From: Mycolicibacterium peregrinum
GTDB taxonomy: Bacteria; Actinomycetota; Actinomycetes; Mycobacteriales; Mycobacteriaceae
DNA length: 64,000 bases
Assembly (NCBI RefSeq): GCF_001665625.1
Contig: NZ_LZSY01000179.1
Span: 1-64,000 of the forward strand
Reading direction: 5' to 3'
Position 1 is the first letter of the stretch, and each line of letters opens with the position of its first letter. The translations under genes and the position numbers were made by a program. The notes beneath the pieces are model-generated. The model had not been told where the DNA came from and did not search any database. It saw only the letters and a program-made list of their open reading frames with translations. Shown in pieces: positions 8,061 through 16,770 of this stretch.

Positions 8061-8744
8061 TCACGCTCGGCATTGAAGGAACTCGTGTGCGTTCGCGGAT
8101 GTCACCGCCCGCCAGTCGGTTTCGGGGTCGGAGTCAAGGGCGGCGATCTGCTGGCCTACGGCAAACGCCGGCGTCCAGCAGTAGTCGCTGCCGTAAAGAA
8201 TGCGGTTGGACCCGACTACGTCCCGAAGCACTCCGGCTTGCGTCGGCAGTGGATGCCCGGCCGTGTCGAACCACATGCGCTGCAGCTGGGCATCGGTTGT
8301 CAGGCATTCCCACAACGGTGCCAGCGATTCGTCGCCGAGGTAGCGTCCGCCGTTGTTGCTCAGAAGCACGACACCCGCCGCCCCATGAATATCCGTTGCT
8401 CGTATGGCTTCGCTGATGGCGGCATCCACGTCGGGGAGTGGAAGCGAGGCGAAGAAGGAGAAGCGCTCAGGATGCGCGGCGACCGTGCGGGCTGCGACGT
8501 CGTTGACGTGCCGCGCCAGTGCGGGTGCGTCGGCCGCACCGGCAAACGACACGCCGGGAGAGGAGAGCGACAGGATGGCGTGCCGGATTGCGTTGTCCTG
8601 CATCAGTGAAAGGTGCTGTTCTGCGCTCCAGCAGGGCCATTGCGGCATGCCGTCAGGATGTTCGATGCCTGCAGCGATCGCGGCGGCGACGTATTCGTCG
8701 GTGAGGAAGTGCGCGTGGACGTCCACCAGGGGAGTGGATGACAT
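8061..8744 (-). CDS. Amidohydrolase-2 (ACMSD-like) protein, internally truncated
   Basis: A 227-residue protein starting at ATG 8744, 10 bases after the stop of the FAD monooxygenase gene. It opens with the metal-binding VDVHAHF motif and ends with the strand-8 motif ILYGSDYCWTP, both typical of amidohydrolase-2 decarboxylases/hydrolases. Members of this family are normally about 300-330 residues. Here PLWECLTTDAQLQ runs straight into RMWFDTAGHPLP, skipping the central part of the barrel that carries the other two metal-binding His residues (the HPT and HAGG motifs). The frame is intact, so the loss looks like an in-frame deletion of roughly 75 residues. The product is probably inactive as a hydrolase, or has another role; an assembly artefact is also possible. 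Confidence 0.75.
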   Translation of the reverse strand: MSSTPLVDVHAHFLTDEYVAAAIAAGIEHPDGMPQWPCWSAEQHLSLMQDNAIRHAILSLSSPGVSFAGAADAPALARHVNDVAARTVAAHPERFSFFASLPLPDVDAAISEAIRATDIHGAAGVVLLSNNGGRYLGDESLAPLWECLTTDAQLQRMWFDTAGHPLPTQAGVLRDVVGSNRILYGSDYCWTPAFAVGQQIAALDSDPETDWRAVTSANAHEFLQCRA

Positions 8745-8754
8745 GAGCGATCGC

Positions 8755-10341
8755 CTAACTGGTCTGGATGGGTGGGTGGGCGCTGCGTTCCCGAGCTTCC
8801 AGAGTGGACGACATGATCCCCGGTATGGCCGCACACAGTTTCCCTACGGCACGGCCCGAGCACATGACCGTGCGGTCAGGCCGGACGACAGCGGCGGTGG
8901 CATGCCCGTCGCGTAGCCACCGTTCCAGCTCGCCCCCGGGTTCGGCGACGTGCACGACGATGCCGTGTTCTTCGAGTGTGGTGCATTGGAACGCGAGCGG
9001 GCGTGTGGTGGTGACGAGCGCAAAGCTGTTGCCCAGCAGCGTGTCCAGGCGCTGTCCATCGGCCAGAACCGGGTTGGGACACAAAGTCCCGGCGAGGTGG
9101 CGGGGGCCGCGGCTTCTGATGACCAATGCCGACTCGTGCAGGCGGGGGGTGGTGCCATCGGTGAGTTTGTCGCGGAGGCCGGGTATCAACTGCAGCCGGG
9201 GTGCGACGGTGCGCCGCACCATGTTTCCCGCATGACCACCGGCTGTCATTGCCCACCCCATGGCCAATGCCAGACCGATCATGCTGCGCGCGTGGGGTTT
9301 CCGTTCCTGCTCGTAGGTCGACAGCAGGGCCTCGGGTAGATCTCCGTTGATCACGCCGGCTACCTTCCATGCCACGTTCATCGCGTCGCGCAGGCCTGCT
9401 CCCATGCCTTGCCCGATGAAAGGCGGTGTGAGGTGGGCGGCGTCGCCGAGGATGAGCACGTTCTGTTCCCGCCATTTGTCGGCGATCTGTGCGCGAAAGG
9501 TGTACTCGGTGACGCGTACGACCTCGAGTTCATCGTCGACGAGATCGCCGACCCATGGGGCGACCAGGGGCCGCAGGGTCGCCATCGTGCTGAAGTCGGC
9601 CGCAGTTTCCGAAGACAGCAGCCGAAATTCCCAGCGGTAGCGGTCGGACCCGATCCGCATGTAGGTCGCAGCCCGAACGGGATCGCATACCTGATGCACA
9701 CCATCCCACTGATCGAGCTCGGCCTCGGTGACCACATCGGCCACCAGCCAGCGCTGCTCGAAGCGCAGGTCTTCCATGGCCGCACCGATGGCGGCTCGCA
9801 CGATGCTGTTGGCCCCGTCGCAGCCCAACACGTAGCCGGCTTCGACGACATGCTCCGTTCCGGTGGCACGGTCGGCGTAGGTCACCCGCACGCGGCCGGA
9901 TTCGTGCTGGGTGACGTCGATGACCTCGGAATTGCCGCGCAGCTTCACATTTGGACGCTTGGCCAGGTTGGCGCGCAGCAGCTTCTCCAGCTCGGGTTGG
10001 TCGAACATGTTGGCCTGCGGGAAGCCGTGCCGGCTGCGGGCCGGGTCGCGGTCGAACTGTGCCAGCGCGTGGTGGTTCTGGTCGAGCAGACGCAGCCCGA
10101 GCGCTGGTCGGGATATCGCGGCGAACTCTTCGGCCACGCCGAGGCGGGCGAGGATGCGATGAATCTCGTCATCGAGGTGGACCGCGCGTGGCTGGGGATA
10201 GACCGATTCCCAGCGGTCGAGAACCAGCGTGGGTACGCCGTAGTCCGCGAGCAACGTCGCCGCGGTGATGCCGGTCGGCCCCGCTCCGACGACGACAACG
10301 GGCACGGATTTCGTTGAACAGCTCGCGGAGGGATCGGTCAT
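8755..10341 (-). CDS. FAD-dependent aromatic hydroxylase (MhpA-like)
   Basis: A 528-residue flavoprotein monooxygenase of the PheA/MhpA group. The N-terminus has the Rossmann motif VVVGAGPTGITAATLLADYG; the middle has DG (LGCDGANSIVR) and the FAD/ribityl motif ILGDAAHLTPPFIGQGMGAG; a thioredoxin-like C-terminal domain follows. Such enzymes use NAD(P)H and oxygen to add an ortho hydroxyl to a phenol, giving a catechol for ring cleavage. The ATG at 10341 overlaps the stop of the acyl-CoA ligase gene (ATGA), so translation is coupled. With the extradiol dioxygenase in the same operon it would supply the catechol substrate (inference). The exact phenolic substrate is not readable. Confidence 0.9.
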   Translation of the reverse strand: MTDPSASCSTKSVPVVVVGAGPTGITAATLLADYGVPTLVLDRWESVYPQPRAVHLDDEIHRILARLGVAEEFAAISRPALGLRLLDQNHHALAQFDRDPARSRHGFPQANMFDQPELEKLLRANLAKRPNVKLRGNSEVIDVTQHESGRVRVTYADRATGTEHVVEAGYVLGCDGANSIVRAAIGAAMEDLRFEQRWLVADVVTEAELDQWDGVHQVCDPVRAATYMRIGSDRYRWEFRLLSSETAADFSTMATLRPLVAPWVGDLVDDELEVVRVTEYTFRAQIADKWREQNVLILGDAAHLTPPFIGQGMGAGLRDAMNVAWKVAGVINGDLPEALLSTYEQERKPHARSMIGLALAMGWAMTAGGHAGNMVRRTVAPRLQLIPGLRDKLTDGTTPRLHESALVIRSRGPRHLAGTLCPNPVLADGQRLDTLLGNSFALVTTTRPLAFQCTTLEEHGIVVHVAEPGGELERWLRDGHATAAVVRPDRTVMCSGRAVGKLCAAIPGIMSSTLEARERSAHPPIQTS

Positions 10342-12227
10342 GGTTGTTCCTTGATGTCCCACGCGAGCGCGTAGCGACCCAGGGGCGCGGCAATGGCCTC
10401 GGTGTCGGCGCCGGCGTCGACGACCACGGTCACCACGATGGCTCCGTCGTCGACGGCTACCTCGACGTCGACGACGCCGGGCACAGTGACCAGCGCGTCA
10501 CGGATTGCGCTGCGAGTGGCGTCGGCGCGCAGCGGGGGCTTGTAGGGCTTGCCGACGGCGGTGACCGGGATGGTATCGATGATGATCACCGATTTCGGCG
10601 CGGCCGCACTCTCACTGACGTGCTCGACGGCCCACTGCCGCAACGATTCCGGAGTGACGGTAGCGTCGGGGCGAAGTGTCACATACGCCACTGGCACCTC
10701 GCCGGAATGGACGTCGGGACGTCCGACTGCCGCGGCGTCCGTGACGTCCGGATGGTCCAGGAGCGCGTCTTCGATCATCGCCGGGTCGATGTTGTGCCCG
10801 CCGCGGATGATGAGGTCTTTGGCCCGACCGGTCAGATGGACAAACCCGTCGCCGTCAACCCAGGCCAGGTCGCCGGTGTCCTGCCAGCCGCCGTTCAGTT
10901 TTCCGAGCCCGTCGAGCACGTAGCCGTTGTTGGTGCGGGCGGTGACGTAACCGGGAAAAACGGTGGGTCCGCTGATCGCAAGGTTTCCCGTCTCGCCGGC
11001 CGGCAGGTCGTGCCATTGGCCGTCGTCATCGATCCTGACCGTTTTGACGAGTTGGTAGGGCAGCCGCTGGCCTACCGAGCCGGGGCGAGGGTGGTCGGGG
11101 AAACTGCGCGCGCTGACACACGTTCCTTCGGTCAGCCCGTAGCCTTCGATCAGAGGCACCCCGGTGTGTGATTCGAAATCGGAGCGAACCGCTGCCGGCA
11201 GCGCTGAGGCACCCACCAACGCGTAGCGCAGGCTGGAGATGTCGGCGTCCACGGGGCATTTCGACAGCACCGCATATACGGTCGGCACCGCGCTCGTGGC
11301 GCTGATGCCGTGGTGCGCCACGATCTTCCAGAAGTTCGGGTACAGAGCCGGGTCCCGGTATCCGAGCGGGCCGGCCCACACCGCGTGCTGGCCGCGCAGC
11401 ATGGGCGCCAGCAATGTCACCACGAGCGCGTTCACATGGAACAGCGGTAGGCCCGCGAACAAGACGGAGTCCTGGTCGAGCACAGTGTTGGCGGCGATCA
11501 TCCAGGCGTCGGTGACCTCGTTGGCATGGGTATGGGCCGCCGGTTTCGGCTTGCCGGTTGTTCCGCCGGTGTGGAACAGGGCGGCCAGATCGGTGGACGA
11601 CGGGGCTTCACCGTCGAAGGTCAAACCGTCATCTCCGGGTCGGAAGTCGCTGAAGTAGTGCACTGTTGCGCCTTCGATCGCCGGAACGGGCGCCGACGCA
11701 TCGCGACCTCCGTTGGGGCGCAGCAAGAGAACGGTGTCGATCACCCCTGCAGCCACCAGATGCTCGGCGGCCCGCCAGCTGGCTTCGTCCAGTTCGGGAC
11801 CGGCGGCCACCAGCGTTCGTGCGCCCGAGCGTTCGACCAGATGCGCGATGTGGTCGCTCGACAGAGCGCCGTTGACCGGCGCGGCGATGCCCGCCAGCTG
11901 CGCGGCCAGCGTGGCCGTGATCAGCTCATCACAGTTGGGGCTGATCATTGCGACCGGGGTGTGCCGCTGAACGCCCTTCTGACGCAGCATGTTTGCGGCT
12001 CGGTGCACGTCCGCCAACAGTTCGCTGAACGTCCGCGTGCTTGCCTGTCGCCATCGATCGGCATCGGGCATGGCGCTGATCGCGGCGCGGTCGGGCCACA
12101 ACGTGGCTGCCCGCTGCAGCACCGCATATGTCGAGTTCGGCAGGCCCCGGTCGGCCAGTGGGACGCGCTCGATGGCGCCGATGTCGCCCGGTGTGGCATG
12201 GCGCGGCCACAACAGGTCCGCGTTCAC
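10338..12227 (-). CDS. AMP-binding acyl-CoA ligase
   Basis: A 629-residue member of the ANL superfamily. The P-loop reads FHTGGTTGKPKPAAH; the adenylate motif YGLTEG and the hinge TGRAKDLIIRGGHNIDP are present; the catalytic Lys region is VTAVGKPYKPPLR. About 60-70 residues follow the usual end, with repeated acidic/Val segments of unknown role. The GTG at 12227 overlaps the stop of the FAH gene by four bases (GTGA) and is preferred over longer starts inside that gene. In this operon it would activate an aromatic or ring-cleaved carboxylic acid with CoA (inference); fatty acids cannot be excluded. Confidence 0.9.
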   Translation of the reverse strand: MNADLLWPRHATPGDIGAIERVPLADRGLPNSTYAVLQRAATLWPDRAAISAMPDADRWRQASTRTFSELLADVHRAANMLRQKGVQRHTPVAMISPNCDELITATLAAQLAGIAAPVNGALSSDHIAHLVERSGARTLVAAGPELDEASWRAAEHLVAAGVIDTVLLLRPNGGRDASAPVPAIEGATVHYFSDFRPGDDGLTFDGEAPSSTDLAALFHTGGTTGKPKPAAHTHANEVTDAWMIAANTVLDQDSVLFAGLPLFHVNALVVTLLAPMLRGQHAVWAGPLGYRDPALYPNFWKIVAHHGISATSAVPTVYAVLSKCPVDADISSLRYALVGASALPAAVRSDFESHTGVPLIEGYGLTEGTCVSARSFPDHPRPGSVGQRLPYQLVKTVRIDDDGQWHDLPAGETGNLAISGPTVFPGYVTARTNNGYVLDGLGKLNGGWQDTGDLAWVDGDGFVHLTGRAKDLIIRGGHNIDPAMIEDALLDHPDVTDAAAVGRPDVHSGEVPVAYVTLRPDATVTPESLRQWAVEHVSESAAAPKSVIIIDTIPVTAVGKPYKPPLRADATRSAIRDALVTVPGVVDVEVAVDDGAIVVTVVVDAGADTEAIAAPLGRYALAWDIKEQP

Positions 12228-13162
12228 GTGTACCGCACCGAGGTGCGCTGGGTGCCGAGGTCGATGGCACCGTCGTCGGTAGTCACCGACAGTTCCACGA
12301 CGTCCCCGTGCTGCAGATACTTGGGATTGCCGGCTTGACGCGAGAAGAACGCCTTCCACTTCATGGCCGGAGGCAGCAGCGATCCGATGATCTCGACAGG
12401 CTTGGGCGGCGCGCTCAAGGCCGTACCCGCAGGCGTGCCGGTCAAGACGAGGTCACCGGGACTGAGGTGTTGGAACCGGGCCAATGACTGCAGTGCCTGT
12501 AGGGGTTTGTAGATCATGTCGCCATCGACCAGCCTGTTCTGGCGAACCTCACCGCTCACCCGCAGCTCCAGGCGCAGGTCGCCGAACCGCTTGAGCTCGT
12601 CAGCCGTCAACAAGACCAGCGCCGGACCGACCGGCGTGAATGTCGGGTACGACTTGGCTTCATAGAACTGCGTTTGCGGAAGCTGAATATCCCGGGCGGA
12701 GACATCGTTGGTGACGACCAGGCCGGCGACATGGTCGGGCAGGTTCGACTCGGTCACCTCGGTGCCAACGGGCAGCTCGCGTCCGATGACCAGACCGATC
12801 TCCACCTCGTAGTCGAGAAACTTGACGTGCTGCGGCTTGACGATGTCGTCGAACGGGCCACTGATGGAACCCGACGTCTTGCGAAAAAAGGTGAGCGGGA
12901 TGGTCTTTGGGTCCATACCGGCGTCTTTGACATGCGAGGCGAAGTTGGTCATCTGGGCAACCACCCGGCAGGGAGCGGTCACAGGGGAGAGCAGATCGAG
13001 GCTGTCGACAGGCACCGCCTCCCCGCCACGCGTCGCGGCGTCTACGGCGGTCCGATCGGCTAGCAGCTCTCCGGTGGTCGTGGCCGAGGTGTCGATTCGC
13101 ACGGCGCCGGTGGCGGTCTGGACCCACCAGGCGTCGGCGGTGCGCAGGATTGAGATGGTCAT
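12224..13162 (-). CDS. Fumarylacetoacetate hydrolase-family protein
   Basis: A 312-residue FAH-family enzyme. The metal-binding core includes the segments FLDYEVEIGLVIGR and TNDVSARDIQ, and ends with LTGTPAGT and GDVVELSV. FAH-family proteins hydrolyse C-C bonds in acylpyruvates or hydrate/decarboxylate meta-cleavage products, so it fits downstream of the ring-cleavage dioxygenase. The ATG at 13162 overlaps the dioxygenase stop (ATGA), and its own stop overlaps the ligase start (GTGA), which makes three consecutive translationally coupled genes. The exact reaction is not determined by sequence. Confidence 0.9.
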   Translation of the reverse strand: MTISILRTADAWWVQTATGAVRIDTSATTTGELLADRTAVDAATRGGEAVPVDSLDLLSPVTAPCRVVAQMTNFASHVKDAGMDPKTIPLTFFRKTSGSISGPFDDIVKPQHVKFLDYEVEIGLVIGRELPVGTEVTESNLPDHVAGLVVTNDVSARDIQLPQTQFYEAKSYPTFTPVGPALVLLTADELKRFGDLRLELRVSGEVRQNRLVDGDMIYKPLQALQSLARFQHLSPGDLVLTGTPAGTALSAPPKPVEIIGSLLPPAMKWKAFFSRQAGNPKYLQHGDVVELSVTTDDGAIDLGTQRTSVRYT

Positions 13163-14289
13163 GAGTTCGCTACTTTCAGCAGGCCGATGAGGCGGTTGAT
13201 ATCGAATTCGTTGTCGCCTCGCAGGGCTGCGAAGATCGACTGTGCTTCGTGTGGTAGGGATTTCGGATTTGTGCCGAGGAAGTCCTTGCTCGCCGGTGGT
13301 CCCCACTGGGCCAGGCCCGAGGCGGCGAACGGGGCCCAACCCGGTTCAAGGGTTGAGTCGAACAAGTCGCCATCGGTGAAGTGCTCGACCATGAAGCCAT
13401 CAGGATCACGCCAGTAGTCGAAGAGCTGACTGCCCTGGATGTGTCGCCCGATTCCCCAGGACCGGAAATATCCACGCTCCGTGAGGTATTCGCCGCCGGC
13501 GGCCAGCGCATCGAGATCGCATACCTGATAGGCGGAGTGCACGTAGCGGTTCTGTGGTCCGAGGGCCAGCGCCAGCGTGTGGTGATCAGCGGGCGTCGCG
13601 CCTCTGTCGCATCGAATGAAGCTCATGGCCGGTCCCCGGCTGCGCTGACCCGGGAAGTAGAGGAAGTCGCTGACGATCATGCCGAGGGTGTCGAGATACC
13701 AGTCCAGCGTCTCAAGGTATTTCGTCGACTGCATGACGAGGTGACCGAGCCGTTGCACCGTGGTCGGCTCCCGACGCGGGCGTTGGGTGGCGTTGACGCG
13801 GTGAATGTCGTGCCCCATGTTGTAGCGATGCGGAGTCTGTGACGGCAACGGGTCGAGGGAGTGCATCCCCGACACCACGTGCACCGGCACCCCGCTGGGG
13901 TCGATCAGATCGACCGCCATGCCGCCGATGGCTGCGGGTAGCGACCTGGTTCGTGCGCCGGTCGCGGTGGCCAGCCGCTGCAGGTCCGCCTCGTCGGTAG
14001 CGGCGAACGCGACCCCGAGGAACCTGCTCCGGGTGCCGCGGCGGATGATCACGCACGGCGCGGTCGAATCGCTTCCACGCAGATACAGTTCATCGGCGGT
14101 TCGCAGCAAGGTGGCGAAACCGAACGCGACCGCGAACGCCTCGGCCCGCTGAAGGTCCGGTTTCTCGAACTCCAGCCAGGCGATATCAGCCACCTTGATC
14201 ACGGGGTTGCGGGATCGCCCGCAATGCTCGCCTTTCACGGCGCCCTGCTCGCTGTGGAGTTCGTTATGCGCGCCGACCAGGTCGTTCAT
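13159..14289 (-). CDS. Extradiol ring-cleavage dioxygenase (VOC superfamily)
   Basis: A 376-residue two-domain type I extradiol dioxygenase. The C-terminal domain carries the probable iron ligands: His183 (RLGHLVMQ), a His of the HHTLALAL motif (about 236-237) and Glu302 (FMVEHFTDG). The N-terminal VOC domain is intact but non-metal-binding, as is usual. It is the first gene of the six-gene minus-strand operon and is read from the intergenic region that carries the two TetR-type palindromes. It should open a catechol ring meta to the hydroxyls. The family resembles 2,3-dihydroxybiphenyl/3,4-DHSA dioxygenases, but the substrate cannot be fixed. Confidence 0.9.
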   Translation of the reverse strand: MNDLVGAHNELHSEQGAVKGEHCGRSRNPVIKVADIAWLEFEKPDLQRAEAFAVAFGFATLLRTADELYLRGSDSTAPCVIIRRGTRSRFLGVAFAATDEADLQRLATATGARTRSLPAAIGGMAVDLIDPSGVPVHVVSGMHSLDPLPSQTPHRYNMGHDIHRVNATQRPRREPTTVQRLGHLVMQSTKYLETLDWYLDTLGMIVSDFLYFPGQRSRGPAMSFIRCDRGATPADHHTLALALGPQNRYVHSAYQVCDLDALAAGGEYLTERGYFRSWGIGRHIQGSQLFDYWRDPDGFMVEHFTDGDLFDSTLEPGWAPFAASGLAQWGPPASKDFLGTNPKSLPHEAQSIFAALRGDNEFDINRLIGLLKVANS

Positions 14290-14307
14290 CCCTGACCCCT
14301 CTCATTC

Positions 14308-14321
14308 TGACGAAATCGTCA
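14308..14321. promoter_or_regulatory. Candidate TetR operator 1 (TGACGAAATCGTCA)
   Basis: Palindrome with 6-bp arms TGACGA/TCGTCA around AA. It lies 19 bases upstream of the dioxygenase start and shares 12 of 14 positions with operator 2. Two matched palindromes in a divergent TetR-target region are the usual arrangement for autoregulation plus operon control. Confidence 0.65.
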
Positions 14322-14351
14322 CATGCGATGCAATACTCAGTCAAGAGGTTC

Positions 14352-14365
14352 TGATGAAATCATCA
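14352..14365. promoter_or_regulatory. Candidate TetR operator 2 (TGATGAAATCATCA)
   Basis: Palindrome with arms TGATGA/TCATCA around AA, centred 44 bases (about four helical turns) from operator 1 and 30 bases upstream of the TetR gene start. The two differences from operator 1 are compensated on both arms, which keeps the symmetry and supports real selection on the site. Confidence 0.65.
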
Positions 14366-14394
14366 AAACTGATCGCTGCTGCTATTCTGAGCCG

Positions 14395-15072
14395 GTGAGC
14401 GCAGTGCAGGATGAGCCGGTCAACCGCCTGGAACGGCGGAAACAGCGCACCCGCGCAGCCCTGATCCAGGCGGCGCAGGCGCTGATAGCCGAGGGCAGAC
14501 TCAACGTGCCGGTCCTGGAAATCACGCAGGCGGCAGACGTCGGAATGGGTTCGTTCTACAACCACTTCGACAGCAAGGAAGCGCTGTTCGAGGCAGCCGT
14601 GGCCGATGTACTCGACAACCACGGCGCGCTGCTCGATCATCTCACCGCGTCGATCCACGACCCGGCCGAAAAATTTGCCTGCAGCTTCCGGATGACTGGT
14701 CGGCTGTTTCGGCGCCGCCCGCAGGAGAGCCAGATCCTGCTGGTCAATGGCCTCAGCCTCATAGGCTCAGACCGCGGTCTGGCCCCACGCGCATTACGGG
14801 ACATCGCGGCCGGCGTCGCCGCCGGCCGATTCACCGTTGACGATCCCAAATTGGCCCTGGCCGTCGCTGCCGGGGCACTTCTCGGGCTGGGCAAACTCCT
14901 GCAAACAGAGCCCGAACGCGACGACGCGGCGGCCGCAGATCGGGTTACCGAAGATGTATTACGACTGTTCGGACTGCCTGCCGAGGAAGCGCGTCAGATC
15001 TGTCAGCGGCCGCTTCCCGACCTCGATGACAGTAGAGAAACTGCTCACCGCGATGGCCGGACCGATCTGTGA
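14395..15072 (+). CDS. TetR-family regulator of the catabolic operon
   Basis: A 225-residue TetR protein. The N-terminal HTH is seen at about residues 15-65 (KQRTRAALIQAAQ, then ITQAADVGMGSFYNHFDSKE). The C-terminal ligand domain is not of a recognisable subtype. GTG at 14395 is chosen because longer starts would run through operator 2. It is divergent from the aromatic degradation operon and separated by about 105 bases carrying two matched palindromes, so it most likely represses that operon and itself, released by a pathway intermediate (inference). Confidence 0.88.
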   Translation: MSAVQDEPVNRLERRKQRTRAALIQAAQALIAEGRLNVPVLEITQAADVGMGSFYNHFDSKEALFEAAVADVLDNHGALLDHLTASIHDPAEKFACSFRMTGRLFRRRPQESQILLVNGLSLIGSDRGLAPRALRDIAAGVAAGRFTVDDPKLALAVAAGALLGLGKLLQTEPERDDAAAADRVTEDVLRLFGLPAEEARQICQRPLPDLDDSRETAHRDGRTDL

Positions 15073-15179
15073 TTGAGGCCGGGGCGCGAGCGGCGGTGGA
15101 ATCTGGTGTGGCCGTTGAGGGTTTGACAGCTGTATTGCGCCGTCATGCTCCGCTCAACGCATTCCATTGGCCATGAAAA

Positions 15180-15206
15180 GAGGCGAGCGTTCATCTCGCT
15201 CGCCTC
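15180..15206 (-). terminator. Rho-independent terminator of tRNA-Leu
   Basis: A perfect 10-bp stem (GAGGCGAGCG/CGCTCGCCTC) with a 7-base loop, followed in the minus direction by CTTTTC. It begins six bases after the tRNA 3' end, so it should end the tRNA transcript. It may also act on readthrough from the TetR gene. Confidence 0.8.
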
Positions 15207-15212
15207 ACACTG

Positions 15213-15298
15213 TGTCCGAGGGGGGACTTGAACCCCCACGCCCGTTAATAGGGCACTAGCACCTCAAGCTAGCGCGTCTGCCATTCCGCCACTCGGAC
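15213..15298 (-). tRNA. tRNA-Leu (anticodon GAG)
   Basis: An 86-base class II tRNA. The acceptor arms GTCCGAG (15298-15292) and CTCGGAC (15220-15214) pair fully, with discriminator A at 15213. The anticodon stem CTAGC/GCTAG encloses the loop TTGAGGT, so the anticodon is GAG, reading CUC and CUU. The T arm carries GGTTCAAGTCC and a long variable arm is present, as expected for Leu. CCA is not encoded. A terminator follows directly. Confidence 0.95.
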
Positions 15299-15380
15299 TC
15301 GACCGACCACTCGGGGTCGGGCGCCTAAGGTTATCGGATTGAGTGCCCTAGACCCAAACCGGCGTCTCGGTGGTACGAAT

Positions 15381-16721
15381 GTGACTGTGACTGTCCCCGC
15401 CTCCAGCGCAGACGAGGTGGTCGACCTCGTCAGCAAGCTCATCCGATTCGACACCTCCAACACCGGTGATCCGGCCACCACCAAGCCCGAAGCCGACTGT
15501 GCGGAATGGGTCGCCGACCGGCTCCGCGAGGTCGGCTACACGACCGAATACGTCGAGGCCGGGGCGCCCGGCCGCGGCAACGTCTTTGCCCGGTTGCCCG
15601 GTGCCGACCGGTCCCGCGGCGCCCTGATGATCCATGGACACCTCGACGTCGTGCCGGCCGAGCCCGCCGACTGGAGCGTGCACCCGTTCTCGGGTGCGGT
15701 GAAGGACGGCTATGTCTGGGGCCGCGGTGCGGTCGACATGAAGGACATGGTCGGGATGGCCATCGCGGTGGCCCGGCATTTCAAGCGATCGGGCATCGTC
15801 CCGCCCCGCGACCTGGTGTTCGCGTTCGTCTCCGACGAGGAACACGGCGGTACCTACGGCGCCAACTGGCTGGTGGACAACCGGCCCGACCTGTTCGACG
15901 GTGTGACCGAGGCGATCGGCGAGGTGGGCGGCTTCTCCTTGACCGTGCCCCGCAAGGACGGCGGGGAGCGCCGGCTCTACCTGATCGAGACCGCCGAAAA
16001 GGGCCTGTCCTGGATGCGGCTGACGGCACGGGGGCGAGCCGGGCACGGCTCGATGGTGCACGACGACAACGCTGTCACTGCCATTGCCGGTGCGGTGGAC
16101 CGGCTGGGCCGACACCAGTTCCCGCTGGTGCTCAATCCGGCCGTGGAGCAGTTCCTCGCCGCGGTCGCCGAGGAGACCGGCTACGACTTCGACATCAATT
16201 CGCCGGACTTGGACGGCACCATCGCCAAACTCGGTGGCGTGGCCCGGATCGTCTCGGCCACCCTGCGCGACACCGCCAACCCGACCATGCTGAAGGCCGG
16301 CTACAAGGCCAACGTCATCCCCGCGTCGGCGGAGGCCGTGATCGACTGCCGGGTGCTGCCGGGCCGCAAGGAGGCGTTCGAGCGCGAGGTCGACGAGTTG
16401 ATCGGGCCCGATGTCACCCGCAGCTGGGAGCGGGACCTGCCGTCTTACGAGACCACGTTCGACGGTGACCTGGTCGACGCGATGAACGCGGCGATCCTGG
16501 CGTTGGACCCCGAAGCGCGCACCGTGCCCTACATGCTGTCGGGTGGAACCGATGCGAAGTCGTTCCAGCGGTTGGGGATTCGCTGCTTCGGGTTCGCGCC
16601 GCTGCGCCTGCCGCCCGAGCTGGACTTCGCTGCGCTGTTCCACGGCGTCGACGAGCGGGTACCCGTGGACGCACTGCAGTTCGGGGCCGGCGTTCTGGAA
16701 CACTTTCTGCAGAACTGCTGA
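15381..16721 (+). CDS. M20-family metallopeptidase (dipeptidase-like)
   Basis: About 446 residues from GTG 15381; TTG 15339 and GTG 15387 are alternatives. Metal-binding motifs of the M20 family are present: GHLDVVPAEP, GRGAVDMKDM, SDEEHGG and, near the end, LSGGTDAKSF. The dimerisation lid domain contains AGYKANVIPASAEAVIDCRV. It resembles the mycobacterial homologue of Rv2141c. It probably hydrolyses a peptide or acylated amino acid in the cytoplasm; the substrate is not known. The PEBP gene follows 49 bases later on the same strand. Confidence 0.9.
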   Translation: MTVTVPASSADEVVDLVSKLIRFDTSNTGDPATTKPEADCAEWVADRLREVGYTTEYVEAGAPGRGNVFARLPGADRSRGALMIHGHLDVVPAEPADWSVHPFSGAVKDGYVWGRGAVDMKDMVGMAIAVARHFKRSGIVPPRDLVFAFVSDEEHGGTYGANWLVDNRPDLFDGVTEAIGEVGGFSLTVPRKDGGERRLYLIETAEKGLSWMRLTARGRAGHGSMVHDDNAVTAIAGAVDRLGRHQFPLVLNPAVEQFLAAVAEETGYDFDINSPDLDGTIAKLGGVARIVSATLRDTANPTMLKAGYKANVIPASAEAVIDCRVLPGRKEAFEREVDELIGPDVTRSWERDLPSYETTFDGDLVDAMNAAILALDPEARTVPYMLSGGTDAKSFQRLGIRCFGFAPLRLPPELDFAALFHGVDERVPVDALQFGAGVLEHFLQNC

Positions 16722-16770
16722 CCGCACTGCGACATGAGCTGGCTACACGAACTGACTACGAGAGGGAACC

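Noticed and set aside
15213..15298. tRNA-Leu as an integration site for the adjacent catabolic operon
   Set aside because: No second copy of the tRNA 3' end and no integrase gene found in the window.
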